Below are positions 1 to 11,423 of a stretch of DNA of 64,000 nucleotides, piece after piece (position 1 is the stretch's first letter; every line of letters starts with the position of its first letter). Both the position numbers and the translations under genes were made by a program. Below the pieces are notes generated by a model. The model was not told where the DNA came from. It was given only the letters and a program-made list of their open reading frames with translations, and made no database searches. Source of the DNA: Aquanectria penicillioides. Lineage: Eukaryota; Ascomycota; Sordariomycetes; Hypocreales; Nectriaceae. The DNA is taken from contig PYIU01000010.1 in assembly GCA_003415625.1 (NCBI GenBank), positions 558,001 to 622,000 of the forward strand, read 5' to 3'.

Positions 1-9
1 TCTGGGATA

Positions 10-1755
10 ATGAATTCTCTAGTTTCGAAGAAGAGGAAATTGCAAAACGCAGATGGTCCAAGGAAAAAAAGAAGATCGATTCTATCAGAACTCCAATGGG
101 CAATTAAGGACAAGGAAGTATTGGATACCACGCTGGGACGGCTGAAAGATTACAACGACAGCCTTTACAACCTTCACCCCCCGGAAATCAAAGTCACTAT
201 AAGCCGCGATGCTATTGCTAGTCTCGTTCAATCAGCCACTTATGAGACACTAAGAGACTTTGGGAATTTGCCGCTTTCTACATCCTCAAGCTCCTGCTTT
301 GTTTCACAAGATCCATTTCCATACTCTACGTTGGCTTCGACCGCAAACATGAACCTAACTATACGTGAACTCCGAGCTGGGCGGTCGCATAGAAAGAATG
401 CGGAATCTGAAGTTAAGGGGGCGGCCTCAAGTCGACCACGCTTGAATACAAATTACATATTTGATTCGGATCACTTCGTATTGGATGATCTTGCGACTTA
501 CGATGGGCGAATAGTTGCTTGTACGAGGAACACGCAATTTAATGGATACCAGTGTTCTCACATATTTGTCGAAAGAAAGTTCTTAGTGAGATCGGAAGTT
601 GCTTATGAGCCAAAAGATCATCACACACTCGAGGACGGAGGCAAATTCGACATGGAGATGGACAAGCTCAGTGGCCTTGCCATGTTGCTACATCAAGCCG
701 GTGCGAACCCGGATTTTCAATCTCTGAAATTCATGGGAATTTGTAGGAAGAAAAGCCACATTGCTCTATTGCTTTACAAACTTCCAGACTGGGCGAATTT
801 TAAACAAACCCCAATTACTCTCAGAAAACTGATCACACCGAAAAATGGCGACAGCGCGTTGCATTTACAATTTGATTCCTGCCCGTCTTTGACAACACGG
901 TTCAGGATGGCCAAATTCCTGGCTCAAAATGTATATCAACTTCATTCCGCCTCTGTCCTCCACAAGGATATATCTTCTCTTCATGTATATTTTTTTCGAA
1001 GGCTGCTAGACTCTGAAATGAGTACAACAACCTTTGATCTCCAACGCCCATTCTTGTGTGGAATTAAAAATGCCCGTGGGTCTGCAGATAAATCATCCGC
1101 AGCGGGACAAGATTATCAAGAATTTCGGGTTTTCAAAGAAGGACTAAACATGCATCCTGGCTATTTTCTCAGCAGATGGATAAACACAGACTCGGTGGAA
1201 AATAGCTACTATCGGTTCCGGCACGACTACTACTCTGTTGGCCTGGTGTTGTTGGAAATTGGACTCTGGCGCCCACTTCACAGGATGAAGGTTATGGGAC
1301 CTACAGACCCATATCATCTGAAGGATATGGCCACGATGGGCCATATGGAACTAGACTGGTTCAAGAAGGCACAAGATATTGCTCAACAGGAATATGAAGT
1401 CCAAGAATATGATGAATGGGAAACCATTTTGTCAAATGGGTCCTTTAAGGACCTTGAAACTTTTGCCGAGTCTTTATCTTCCACCATCAAAGAAGCTGGA
1501 TTGGAAGCACTGGCGGCGAGCCCCAAGGACCACGAAATGCTTCAATTTCATACATCGATATTGCTAAATTATTGGAGCGACCTGTTTCCTCTTGCATTAT
1601 TTCGCCAGAGTGCAATCATACATGCGGAAAAGTTGTTGGGGGTTCTTATGGGAGAGAAATATCAGAAGTTGGTGCTGAAGTGCCTAAAGTCGGAGTTTGA
1701 TCTACCCCCACGGCCCCTGAATCAGAATGGCGGAAGGCATTTAACTGGCAGGTAA
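10..1755 (+). CDS. HeLo-associated protein kinase-like (DUF7580-type) protein, possibly 5' partial
   Basis: A 581-residue reading frame from the first ATG. The N-terminal segment (about residues 22-55) reads like the end of a fungal HeLo/prion-inhibition domain (SELQWAIKDKEVL...). The C-terminal half looks like the degenerate kinase fold attached to such domains: a catalytic-loop-like LHKDI near residue 318, an FLCGIKNARG segment and YYSVGLVLLEIGLWRPL. No DFG motif is visible, so catalytic activity is doubtful. Related proteins sit in fungal cell-death and heterokaryon-incompatibility networks (family knowledge); the role here is inference. HeLo proteins usually carry about 200 residues before this point, so an upstream exon may lie outside the window. 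It faces the next kinase gene tail to tail. Confidence 0.6.
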   Translation: MNSLVSKKRKLQNADGPRKKRRSILSELQWAIKDKEVLDTTLGRLKDYNDSLYNLHPPEIKVTISRDAIASLVQSATYETLRDFGNLPLSTSSSSCFVSQDPFPYSTLASTANMNLTIRELRAGRSHRKNAESEVKGAASSRPRLNTNYIFDSDHFVLDDLATYDGRIVACTRNTQFNGYQCSHIFVERKFLVRSEVAYEPKDHHTLEDGGKFDMEMDKLSGLAMLLHQAGANPDFQSLKFMGICRKKSHIALLLYKLPDWANFKQTPITLRKLITPKNGDSALHLQFDSCPSLTTRFRMAKFLAQNVYQLHSASVLHKDISSLHVYFFRRLLDSEMSTTTFDLQRPFLCGIKNARGSADKSSAAGQDYQEFRVFKEGLNMHPGYFLSRWINTDSVENSYYRFRHDYYSVGLVLLEIGLWRPLHRMKVMGPTDPYHLKDMATMGHMELDWFKKAQDIAQQEYEVQEYDEWETILSNGSFKDLETFAESLSSTIKEAGLEALAASPKDHEMLQFHTSILLNYWSDLFPLALFRQSAIIHAEKLLGVLMGEKYQKLVLKCLKSEFDLPPRPLNQNGGRHLTGR

Positions 1756-1978
1756 TGAAAGAATTGGAAGAATGTTGTGTTTAGTGCAGCCTCAACTTTT
1801 ACTACAAAATCATGGCCTCTCGGTGGAGTAGACGTTTTTTATTCAAAAAAGCACCTCTATGCGCGCCTGTCGCGAGTGATTTCCATTTGATATGGCCTCC
1901 CTGCCAGTTATGTAAGGCCTACCGAATCACTCTCACCTCAGTTTCCTCTATTATGACTCAGTCAAGATTGAAAAGTCA

Positions 1979-3886
1979 CTACTCTAGCTGGTCCCATCCC
2001 CCTTGATTGTCATTTGAGCCCGGTCTGACTAGCCTGAATGTAGGAATTGCAATGTTGCAGCGCCGGTCGTCCGGCCCAGCAGTGTCTATCGTAGCAACAA
2101 ACTGTTCTAGCTTTTCCACGACTGTTTTGCAGTCAAAGCGCTTCGAGCGATCGACTTCGAGCATTCCGTACAATATTAGGTCCAAAAAAGATGTCAAAAA
2201 GTTACCTCCTTCGCCATCTTGGACTTTTTGGTACAGACTATCTAACCACTATTGAGGTTAGCACACGCTTTCTTCTGCAGGTGTTAAGATTATATGTGGT
2301 CGTCATTGGGAGTTGACAAGCTTTGGAGTTTTCTCAATAGATTCGACACACGAAAGCTACTCACCTCTTTAGTAGACTTCTTCAACGAAGTGTGTACATT
2401 GGAGTTCTCGTGGTAGTCTGCCTTAAAGAATGTATCCTCTACCCACTTTGGCTTTCCCTTTACATGATCGTAATCCCGTTCCCCCGATCTCTTCTCGTCA
2501 AATGCTTTGTTGCTTTTCACACCAAGGATAGCCCAACTGAGAAATTGGGAGAAGACACACCCAAGAGCCCAAACATCAGATTTCCGAGAATATAGTTCAT
2601 TTGGTATGACTAGTTCTGGGGCCTTGTATGTTGGTGCCGGCAGTGCCTCTTCTCTTGTCTGTAGTGGAAATGTTCGCGACTTTCCTCTATGAAATATTGT
2701 CAGTCCGAAGTCTGCAATCTTTAGGGTTCCTAGACCTGTGCGACCGCTAAGTTGACTAAAATGAAGGATGTTTGCCGGCTTGATATCCCCGTGAATCCCA
2801 TAATGCGTGTCGTCGTCCTCTTCTGAATGGTTCTCAGGGATGACAATTCCCAAAGCCTGTAAGCGTACATCGTGGATGCTTCGCAATGCCATAGCTAGCC
2901 CGTGGCTCTGTTCAGCAATCCAGGTTAAGAATTGGCTTTGAGTTATCTCTTGATTCGGGACCATTTTTGTAGGTTCTTTTCCCCATAAATTATCCAAGTT
3001 GCCACCGTTTGCCCAAGGAAATAAGAACGAATATTCGTGATATGACTGCTCTTTCTCCGTCTTGAAAGTAGCGCAAAGCTCAAGAAGGTGCTTTTCGGGC
3101 TTCATTTTCATGAAGATACTCAGCTCTCTCGTGAAATCTTTTGCTGCTTTGTTCGGCTCGTTCTCAAAAAGTGTTTTGAGAGCGAAACAATCGTGTTCTC
3201 TCTAGGAAAGTTACCAAGTCAGTTGGTTTACTTTGCATAGTCACCATAAGTTAGTGTGTGATTGACTGGTTTGTGCTTACAAAGGTATGGTGGGCTTCGT
3301 GTATCGTCACACGGCGAACGTTACTATATCCACCAGGCTGTGGCGGTTCAACGTCTATCCAAGGCATAATGGCGTCTCTGTGAATTTGGTATTCCTCAAC
3401 CTTATTGTTTGAGTCTCGGGCGATGAAGGGCACAAGAATCTGCCACTGTGTCCTGTAGAAAGGCTTCATCACAGCCACCTCGGATTTCCCGAAACACCTG
3501 AGTGGACTCTTCTTAGACCCTAACGAGGGGCTGTACAAAGTAGTTCTAGACTCATCAAAGTCATCAAGCCAAAGAAAAGGAAGATGTGTGTCCTTCAATC
3601 CTGCTTTGATGAAGTCTGGAAGCTTCCCTACTTTGCCAATAAGCACCAAGATTAAAAATATCCTTCGACTTGATTCTCGATCGTCTCCAAAGTGTTCCTG
3701 CTTGCCGCATACGTAGTCTACATAACTCTTTATGTGACCTGCGTTGGCGGTTTTAAACGTCTTTCTGAGCTCCCGGCGAACCACATCTGGAAGGCAGATG
3801 TCATCCAGCGAACTGGCGGGCAACCAATCTTGATTCGTTGCTCCCAATTTGGCCCTTTTCGTAGCCCTGTAGAATAGAGTATCCAT
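1979..3886 (-). CDS. Serine/threonine protein kinase, three exons
   Basis: Predicted exons on the minus strand are 3886-3281, 3201-2365 and 2248-1979, joined by two phase-0 GT..AG introns (3280-3202 with a CTAAC branch point; 2364-2249), giving about 570 residues. The first roughly 180 residues match nothing I recognise. The kinase domain follows: a GGYSNV glycine loop, Lys211 in FALK, Glu228 in the C-helix, HGDIKPANIL around residues 339-348, DFG at 366-368 and YKAPELV. The catalytic loop has HGD instead of HRD, common in fungal kinases of this type; the other catalytic residues are intact, so activity is plausible. The frame stays open upstream of 3886 to about 4085, so the true start may be further upstream behind an unseen intron. 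Substrate unknown. Confidence 0.72.
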
Positions 3887-4902
3887 ATCGTCAATACTGC
3901 TATTGGATTCTGTTGAATGATTCCTACGAAGGCTTGGGCGCGTTGCCCCATTTGTTACAGCCTCCGACGATGATTCGGTCTCGGCAAGTGCACCGGGCAG
4001 GGCGTAGCTTGCGTCTTCGTTTGGCTTCTCATCTTTTGGCTCTGGCGTTTGTAGTTGGATCTGGAACCCAGGCCGTAGTCTACAATTTTATTCTTCTCCG
4101 ACGTAGTCAGAAAACTTGACGACCCTTCTCCGGGCCCCGTGGGAGGAACACCCATCTCCTCTCCGTTGATTTGTGTCAGCCCTGGTTTTTGCTGATGTTT
4201 ATCGACTAAATCCTAGTATCATAGACGTCAGTGCGGAGGAGAGATGCGAGGAATGAGACGCCAATGCGACCAATCAATCACCTGTAACTGCGTAGCGTCT
4301 TGGCTCTTTGAACGTCTCCGCCCACCTTGGATGTCTTGGCCGTCTTGCGACATGCCAGTAGTGTTATGCATCGGAAGAGACCCGGGGTAGTCTCTGAGGC
4401 ATTGTCTAGCTGGTTAGATGGTACCACCCTCGGCTATATACGATATTGGCCTGCCGACAACAGGTCATTTTGCACCCACCGTTCGACAGCCAGCCACCCA
4501 CATGCAATCTCCGGCTTTCAGAATCAGGCTACCTATGAGAGATCGAGACGGTGGCGGCACATATGTGATGCGCCCCTCCATTACTTGATGTAACACTTGT
4601 GTCTTATCTTCGTTGAAACATGGCGGAATTGAGCCACTGGTTAAGCCGTCATTCTGACCGACTGGCACACTCAGCCGGCGAGCACGCTGAGGTTACATGC
4701 ATTCTTGTCTCACAGTGTCACCACGTATATGACTGCTCTCATTGCCCTTTTGCCGTCGCTTAGTTCTTGCGACCGTAAATACCGCATTCCCCTCAGCAGA
4801 AGCCCCAGCCTGCTTTGAGTCCCGCCATCCTCAGGGTTGAGGGTCAGGAGCATCGATTATATCAAACTTGACAGTCTCCTTTCTACCTATTTCATCTCCA
4901 TA
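3887..4902. other. Intergenic region upstream of the kinase and of the small gene at 4903
   Basis: The part next to the kinase (3887 to about 4085) stays open in the kinase frame and may encode a Ser/Glu/Pro-rich N-terminal extension. From about 4160 to 4800 I see no convincing gene. The last roughly 100 bases, pyrimidine-rich, look like the 5' leader of the gene at 4903. Confidence 0.4.
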
Positions 4903-5203
4903 ATGAGCTCCCTATCATCACAGTCATCAATGCAGGCCACGTCTGGAGGTGCCGCCTCGTCGAATGGGAGATCAGCAGCCCGTGCAATCACCAGCATCCC
5001 AGGTTGTTACGTCAACCCGAGGAAGCTTGAGAATTTCCTTGATCAAAAATTTTTTGATAGCTATTCTGTTCAGGTACCATGGAACGGAGATGGATTTTGG
5101 CGATTTCAGTCCACGACTAACATCATAGCAGATGAGTCGCAATTGTTACCAAGTAACGGCTCCCGTTAGTCTCTCAACAGCTGACATCATGGGTCTCCGT
5201 TGA
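4903..5203 (+). CDS. Small hypothetical protein, two exons, about 80 aa
   Basis: Exon 1 runs 4903-5073 and exon 2 runs 5132-5203, separated by a 58-bp phase-0 intron with donor GTACCA, branch point ACTAAC and acceptor CAG. The spliced product starts MSSLSSQSS, has a Ser/Ala-rich head and then a patterned region (YVNPRKLENFLDQKF, joined over the intron to MSRNCYQVTAP) that looks like a folded alpha/beta segment. The start was chosen because a pyrimidine-rich leader precedes it; an in-frame upstream GTG at 4837 is less likely. No signal peptide or membrane segment is seen. I do not recognise the family. It could also be the 5' part of a longer gene broken downstream. Confidence 0.45.
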
Positions 5204-6791
5204 AACAAGGATCCACCGAGAAGTCAGGACAATACATATTTCAACTAGACTGTCTATGTTGAGTGCGGCTGGGCTCCTACAACAGCCTGTCAGTAGCTGA
5301 CTGCATCAAATACTGAGAGATCACGGAGGCGTTCTTGAAGGGTGATCGATGGATCTTGGTAGTGGTATTAGATGCATGTATAATCAATCCAAATGAGCCA
5401 ATTTCCCCTCATCTCTAGATTCCCACTGTATGTGTAAAATGTGACTGCAATCTTCCACCAACGCCAAGCCCGCCGCCGTCAGCCAGGTGTTACATGGCGC
5501 CACCAACAAATTACAAAAGAACGACTGGGTCAAATGCAAATGATATTGGCTGGATAAAAAGCCCGTGGCGTCTATTTGAGGGGGGAATATTGACAGCTAT
5601 CTACATCCCTCATCGTCTTTTCGTCGTGTGGGACTTCATTTCGGTCTCGACTTGCTTCCTCTCATCCTGACAAATGACATTAGCAAGATTCACAGCCTGA
5701 CTTTGCAACATGATATCACGCCACTCGACGGGCTTCAATACGTACCTCAGATAGGTCTCGAGGCAAGTCGAGATGCCAATGGTTGTCATAATACTTTAAT
5801 GGCAGTTAGCTTGGTTTGGCCTTCAATGGCACCTTGTTAAGGACAGCTCATTCACCCCCTTGATGACGAAATTTGCGTTCTGAAGAATACGCTGAAGAAT
5901 ATCAGTGAGGCGATCTCCATCGCCATACTGAATTGGCAAGACGAGAGGATGCATCGGGGTGGTTGAATCCTTGTTCACGGGAGTCTTTTGATCCATGGTT
6001 TTACTTTGTGCAGGGTGTGACGTCGATACCACAAAATACTGCGAAGTGGGATTTCTCAGGGCTCCGAAGGACGAATAAGTTAGGAAAAGGACGCTGAATC
6101 TCTTCAAAGTGGATTTAATATTTATACATCTGTATGGATATTGTACCACAGCCTCCAACTTAGCCCACCGAGCCCGATACTAGAATCGCTCGTTCCTCCT
6201 CGGTTTCCGATGCTCTCCCGACGCGCACGCTCAGTCTTGAACTCGATGAGACCGCAAGAAGAGGCTTAGACTTGCTTCAACAGTAAGCGAAGCTTTGAAA
6301 TCAGGCCATGCAGACAGATAGACGATAATGGCTTATGCCCTTTGATGGGATGGTGGTGGCATTGAATCATTTTGTGGTTGAAAGCGACATCAGGCTACAG
6401 GCTGCAATCTTCTTGAGAACGTATTGGCTAAGAACGTAGCGAAAGCTTCGTTGAGATAGGACAGCCGTACCAGGCTCTAGTAGTTGCATCTGCATCTTTC
6501 AGCAATGAAACCATCTTTGAAAAACGGTTGGGTGGGAACACGAATTGATGGGGTGACTCGTTGTCATGCATATGCACCCAGCCAACATGTATGCGACGGG
6601 GCATACTCAAGGCGCCCATCATGTTCTATCCTGTATCAGTGCATGAGAGCTGAATAGGAAGCGGAGTTTTACAAAAAGAGATTCAGGACTTGCAGAAAGG
6701 TGACCTACCGATTCTGGATACGCAGAGCATGACTTACGAACAAAACCACTATTCTCTCAGCTACGCGTCATCTTCTTGAAATCAAAAAACA
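5204..6791. other. Intergenic region, no supported gene
   Basis: Contains only short open frames on both strands, such as a 57-codon minus-strand frame starting at 5995. None has introns, domain motifs or a convincing leader. The last tens of bases before 6792 (an A-rich stretch) are a reasonable leader for the CorA-like gene. Confidence 0.4.
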
Positions 6792-8645
6792 ATGTCTTGG
6801 CTTTGCAGAGACCCAGAGGTCCTGGAAGGAGATCTTGAAACCCTATCATTCGAACCTCGAGAAAGCAGAATTTTCATCACAGAGCGGAAAGATGGGGTAA
6901 GAAAATTGCCAAGACGCAAGTTTGCGCTGGGCCAAGTTACTTACTCATCAATAGACCCAAACTATGAAAAATGAGTACTTGGCGAAAACAGACGCTCAGT
7001 GGAAAGATTGGTTATATAAGGTCAACTTAATTCTCAAAGCAAAATCGAGAGACGCTTCTCCTGACCTCTGTGGACAGAATTCTTTGTCAAACCCGAAAGA
7101 TGGATCTAGTCGGATCAACCTCATCATAGGCAACAGAGCACAGAGACCGTGGGGCCATGATCCATCGCTAGTCTCAAAGCTACCTTGGTCAAAAGAGACG
7201 TTTTCCAATATCAGGAAAATATTCCTTGTCCATGGTTCGATTGTCCGAACCATTAATCGGAATCTCAGCTGCACGTTTTCTAGGATGCGGTTTAACTGGG
7301 ACCTGGAGCAATCGACGCAAAGATCTATAAGTGATTAATTTGAAACATGCCCTAGCGTGTCTGTACTGACGTAGGGAGTCTATAACTGCAGGTCTGCTGC
7401 CTCGTGGCCGCAAGATATGGCACTGTCTGTCACATTTCTTCCCGACAGCTTGACGACCCACGCTGTCCTGTTCGGATGTGATATGATAGCACCAGATATG
7501 TATGACAAAGATCTGACCCTGTCGGACATCATCGCTAGTCGGCTGGCTGAGTCTGATACCTCTATCTATCATCCCATGTTGATACCCACAATCTTTGCCG
7601 ACGTCGAACGAGACAGGCAAATCGAACTCGTTCGCAAGAGTCTGCACCAGTTGAGAAAACGGCTGTACGAGCTCGCCAGGGTTACCTCCGAGTCTCCCAA
7701 TAGTAGCACGAGGAGCATCAAAAGTGCAATGAGCAAGCCAAGCACCACTGGTACAACTATGACATACAGGCCGTTGAGGCGACTTGTGGGAGCATTGAAC
7801 ACATCTGGAAAGATGTCTTCGGCCTTTGAGTCTGGCAGTACCTTGTGCGAAAGCAATGTCGAGAGCTCATCTGACAACTCTCCCACGTCAAAGAAGCCAG
7901 AAGATGAAACGGCAGTGCTGTGGTTAGAGGTCAGCCGCTTGACCACTGGTCTGAAAAACTGGCAGCGCCAGTTGTACAAAATGAAGGACCATGTTGAAGA
8001 ACTCAGCGCAAATGAGTTTCATCCAGCGACGCCTTCAGATGGGGCCACTCCATATACCGAGAAGGTGTTAAATCAATTGCGAGAGGCAGGCGATCGGATC
8101 AAGGAGCGGCTTCAAGAGCTGATCGACGAATACCACGAATCAATCCGAGAGTGTAGCCATATCATGGGCGGCATGGGTTTGGTAACGCAGATGGTACGTG
8201 ACATGGACATTGAGGCACATTATACTTGCGACATTAACCCTTCGTCTAGGAGTTAAGCTGCATCGGGCGTGCGGATGCAACAACTAATCTCGAGATATCG
8301 CAGGTGACGTTGGATGTAGCTCAGATGACACGCCAGGATGGCGATATGATGAAATCCATTGCCATTATGGGAATGCTGTTTCTTCCTGCCACGTTTGTGA
8401 CTGTAAGTGAATGGGTTAGGCTACACTAAATAAAACTAACGATGGAACAGGCCGTCTTCTCGATGGATCTCTTCAACAGCATAGACAATGGGACAGGCAT
8501 CACGCTACTGGAATACAAGTGGATCTATGCTTTGGCTGTAGTAACGCTTACCTTCCTCACTGTGGGGACATTGTACTTTTGTGTATTGAAGTCGCGAAAG
8601 TCACAGGAGTTTCGGGGAGATAAAACACCCATCTTACCAGCGTGA
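6792..8645 (+). CDS. CorA-like Mg2+ transporter-type membrane protein, five exons
   Basis: Predicted exons: 6792-6896, 6955 to about 7330, about 7379-8193, 8250-8402 and 8451-8645; about 545 residues. Introns 1, 3 and 4 are clear and phase 0. The second is ambiguous: 7331-7378 keeps a YNCRSA motif seen in relatives, while a donor near 7288 with an acceptor at 7391 also fits. Recognisable parts are ALSVTFLPD, HPMLIPTIFADVERDR, a long helical stalk with coiled-coil character (ending at the QMTRQDGDMMKSIAIMG segment), then TM1 (MLFLPATFVTAVFSM) and TM2 (WIYALAVVTLTFLTVGTLYF). This is the fungal CorA-like architecture with the first TM segment ending in FSM in place of the bacterial GMN-type loop. 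Likely a membrane protein; ion specificity unproven. Confidence 0.75.
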
Positions 8646-9401
8646 GAGTCTAAGAGCGTTCCAAAACACTTCGCATCATTTCGAGGGGCTTACTTTGGCA
8701 TTGGAAACAACGTAGGGGTTGCTTTTAATTCGGATATTTATCGCGAGACTAGCTTGGTGATTGATTCTGAGTATGTCGAAGAATGTATGAGCTCTCAAGT
8801 GTCTTATAGGTTGATCAGGGTACCGAAGGGTGGACCAACGTAATGTGTTACTTGTGGGGACTTCGGAAGACAATATTTATTAGATAGAGCACAACACAGC
8901 GCTGGGCGAGGGACGGTGGACAACACATGATTCAGATTGGCGGCTAGATTAAAGTTTCGCACATGGAAAATGGAAAAAGCCTGATGTCAAGTTTCATTCA
9001 ATCTCCTAGAAGCTTCACGTGTCTAGCTTGCATTGAAAATGGATGTAGAATATTTAAGCTGGACAGATGGCTACCCTATACTCCAGGCGCGCTGATGGAT
9101 TGATGACGCAAACAATGATCATAATGGTCAACCCAATTAATGCACTCTAGAGCTTGTTATCAGTTATAACTACGTCATTTATTTCTTCAACTTTCAATTG
9201 AGATCATGGTACGCGGGGAATCGGCAAGCTAAGTTGTGCCATAAAATTGAAACTGCGTGCTGTGGGTGTTTTGTAACTCACTCGTTTTGTGCTAACTAGG
9301 ACTGAAAGACATGCGGTAGATCGTCGGAAGGCCCGGACATTCTAACTCGTTCAATTCCGACTATTGTATATTCCAAGAGGTGAGTTTTGAGAGATAGTTC
9401 C
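8646..9401. other. Intergenic boundary between the CorA-like gene and the polyketide cluster
   Basis: No gene seen. AT-rich sequence gives way to GC-rich sequence near 9400, marking the left edge of the cluster. Confidence 0.5.
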
Positions 9402-11030
9402 TTAGTGCACAACTCCCTTGACATCGACACGCCTGCCGTTCAAAATATAGCCCTCCTCGGCACTTGTATCCCACTGCTTCTTGACAAAGGCCAAGGCCTC
9501 GGGTCGGCGAGGCTCGAAGCGCACGGCAAACGGCTTGGGTGCCTGGAACTCGGTGTTGTCCCAGGCTTCCGGGCCCGCGCTCATGGTCGCAACGCCCTTG
9601 GGCGGCTTGATGGCAAGCGCCCAAAGGATGTTGGCCAGGGCAAGGTCCAGCGTCATCTCAGCTAGCTTAGCGCCGGGACATACGCGGCGACCGACACCAA
9701 AGGAGAAGTGATCTCGCTTGGTCTGGTCGCCAGCGGCGTACTCGAAGCTGGATTTGGGAAAGCCCAGGTACCGCTCGGGCTTGAAGGATCCCGGGTCGTC
9801 AAACTTGGCCGGGTCGGAGCCGAGGAACATGGTGTTGCCCAGCAGCACCGTGCCCTTGGGGATGAGGTAGTCCTTGTAGCGAACATCGGCGTCGGCGAAG
9901 CGCTTGATGCACCAGACAGGCACGGGCTTGAGACGGATCGTCTCCTTGATGCAGGCGTTGATGTACGGCAGGTTGGGCAAGTCCTGAATGGTGGGGGAGC
10001 GGTCGGGACCGATGACGCGCATGAGCTCTTCGTAGGCCTTGTCCTGGACGTCGGGGTTCGCCGCCAAGTAGCGGATGGCCGCGTTGAAGGTGACGGTTGA
10101 TGTGCCCGAGCCTGCATCAGCGATGCCGCCGACGATCCAGGCGAAGTCCTCATCGGTAAGGCCTTGGTCGCGCCACGACTGGTCCTTTTCGAGCAGCTTG
10201 CGTCCAAAGCACATGGGGGCGTTGCCGGTCATCATCTGGTCCTGGAGGCGGCGCCACAGCCGAAGCTTAGCATTGAGGATGGGCTCTCTCAAGGACTCGG
10301 CCATGCGTCGGCCGGGCTGAAGCCATGCCGGGAGCTTTGCCAGAATGGGAATCTCGTCGACAATGAAGGAGCCGGGCTTGGAGATTTTGCTGAGCAGCTG
10401 GGTGCTGTGGATGGCGCTGCGGACGTCCTCATGCTCCCAGGTGTCCACTCGAGAGCCATAGCAGCTTGTCATGAGAATGCTGAAGAAGTAGCGGCGAACG
10501 TGCCAGTAAAACTGGCGGCCATCCTGGTTGTTGAAGGCAAAGTCGTGCAGCAGCTGTTTCGTCTCAAACTCCTGCGACGGGTTGAACTGGTCCGTCAGAG
10601 ACGTGGACAACAGCCCGTGCACAATGGTCCGGTATGCGCGCCACTTCTTCCCGTACGGGATGGTGTTCATGCGCATTCCACCGACAGCCACGTCGTGGGC
10701 CAACGGCATGGGAGACCGGGACGAGGTGCTGACCGACTGCTTGTCAAAGATGTCGCGCATGGCCTCGGGGCTGTTGATGACGACCCAGTTGTACCAGCCA
10801 ACCCTGATCTTGTAGACCTCGCCGTACTTGATGGCCCAGTTGCCGAGCACCTCGACAGAGTTGCGGGGCAGGCCGATGCCGATGCCGATGAGCGGCCACC
10901 CTCCGGGGCCCTGCATCTTGTCGAGGCGTCGATCGCGCTTCAGCCATGCCAAGAGACTTGCAACGGCCGCGCCGACGAGGGCCAAGACGCCCAGTTTATA
11001 AAGATTGCTAAGAGAGAAGAGGACTGCCAT
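9402..11030 (-). CDS. Cytochrome P450 monooxygenase of the polyketide cluster
   Basis: Intronless, 542 residues from the ATG at 11030; that start places an N-terminal membrane anchor (YKLGVLALVGAAVASLLAWL) directly at the N-terminus, as expected for an ER-bound fungal P450. A longer in-frame upstream extension is rejected because it precedes the anchor with low-complexity sequence. Key motifs: a Pro-rich hinge (GPGGWPLIG), I-helix ADAGSGTST, ExxR at Glu363-Arg366 (ETIR), PERY-type segment FKPERYLGF and the heme loop FSFGVGRRVCPG with Cys451. It is divergent with the MFS gene at 11641 and shares a 610-bp promoter holding an AflR-like palindrome. It probably hydroxylates or oxidatively rearranges the polyketide; the substrate cannot be read from sequence. 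Confidence 0.9.
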   Translation of the reverse strand: MAVLFSLSNLYKLGVLALVGAAVASLLAWLKRDRRLDKMQGPGGWPLIGIGIGLPRNSVEVLGNWAIKYGEVYKIRVGWYNWVVINSPEAMRDIFDKQSVSTSSRSPMPLAHDVAVGGMRMNTIPYGKKWRAYRTIVHGLLSTSLTDQFNPSQEFETKQLLHDFAFNNQDGRQFYWHVRRYFFSILMTSCYGSRVDTWEHEDVRSAIHSTQLLSKISKPGSFIVDEIPILAKLPAWLQPGRRMAESLREPILNAKLRLWRRLQDQMMTGNAPMCFGRKLLEKDQSWRDQGLTDEDFAWIVGGIADAGSGTSTVTFNAAIRYLAANPDVQDKAYEELMRVIGPDRSPTIQDLPNLPYINACIKETIRLKPVPVWCIKRFADADVRYKDYLIPKGTVLLGNTMFLGSDPAKFDDPGSFKPERYLGFPKSSFEYAAGDQTKRDHFSFGVGRRVCPGAKLAEMTLDLALANILWALAIKPPKGVATMSAGPEAWDNTEFQAPKPFAVRFEPRRPEALAFVKKQWDTSAEEGYILNGRRVDVKGVVH

Positions 11031-11283
11031 TGTTGAAGTCCCGAGCGCACTTGTGTGTTGACCTGATGTGATCTGAATGCTTGGTGATGCTGGTGATGAA
11101 CAGCATTCCTCAGCAGACGGCCAGCTATTATATCGCCGCCATCGTCTCGAACACCCCTGTGGCTGTGAAGCTGTGCCGGCTCTAGGCACCGCCAGCGAAG
11201 CCAGACAAGCACGGTCATCATCGGCATCTTGATTCGTCCCGTTGGTGTTGAAACCCGGCGCGGCTCAACTCGGGCGATCCGGG

Positions 11284-11332
11284 CGTCAACCAATCCCCCG
11301 TCGATCCTCCGTCAACCCCCCGTCAATCCTCC
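11284..11332 (+). repeat. Imperfect tandem duplication in the P450/MFS promoter
   Basis: Two neighbouring copies of a GTCAACC...CCCCCGTCRATCCTCC unit of about 23-26 bp, the second missing about three bases. It could be simple slippage or duplicated regulator sites; the sequence alone does not decide. Confidence 0.5.
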
Positions 11333-11412
11333 GGGTCAAATGTCGTTGTGAGTCAAGGCCCGAATAGGCAAGTGGGTTGATTCGAAATGCCCCGACCAAT
11401 AGGGGTAAATCT

Positions 11413-11423
11413 TCGCTCCCCGA
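11413..11423. promoter_or_regulatory. Putative AflR-type binding site TCGCTCCCCGA
   Basis: An exact match to the published AflR consensus TCGN5CGA. It lies 218 bp upstream of the MFS start and 383 bp upstream of the P450 start. A 6-base-specific palindrome occurs by chance about once per 4 kb, so the match gains weight only from its position and from the AflR-type regulator encoded in the same cluster. Confidence 0.5.

Noticed and set aside
10164..11036. 290-codon plus-strand frame over the P450
   Set aside because: Opposite strand carries a complete P450 with heme loop and ExxR; this frame has no protein character.
11031..11189. N-terminal extension of the P450 to 11189
   Set aside because: The ATG at 11030 gives a standard N-terminal membrane anchor; the extension is basic, Ser/Gln-rich promoter sequence.
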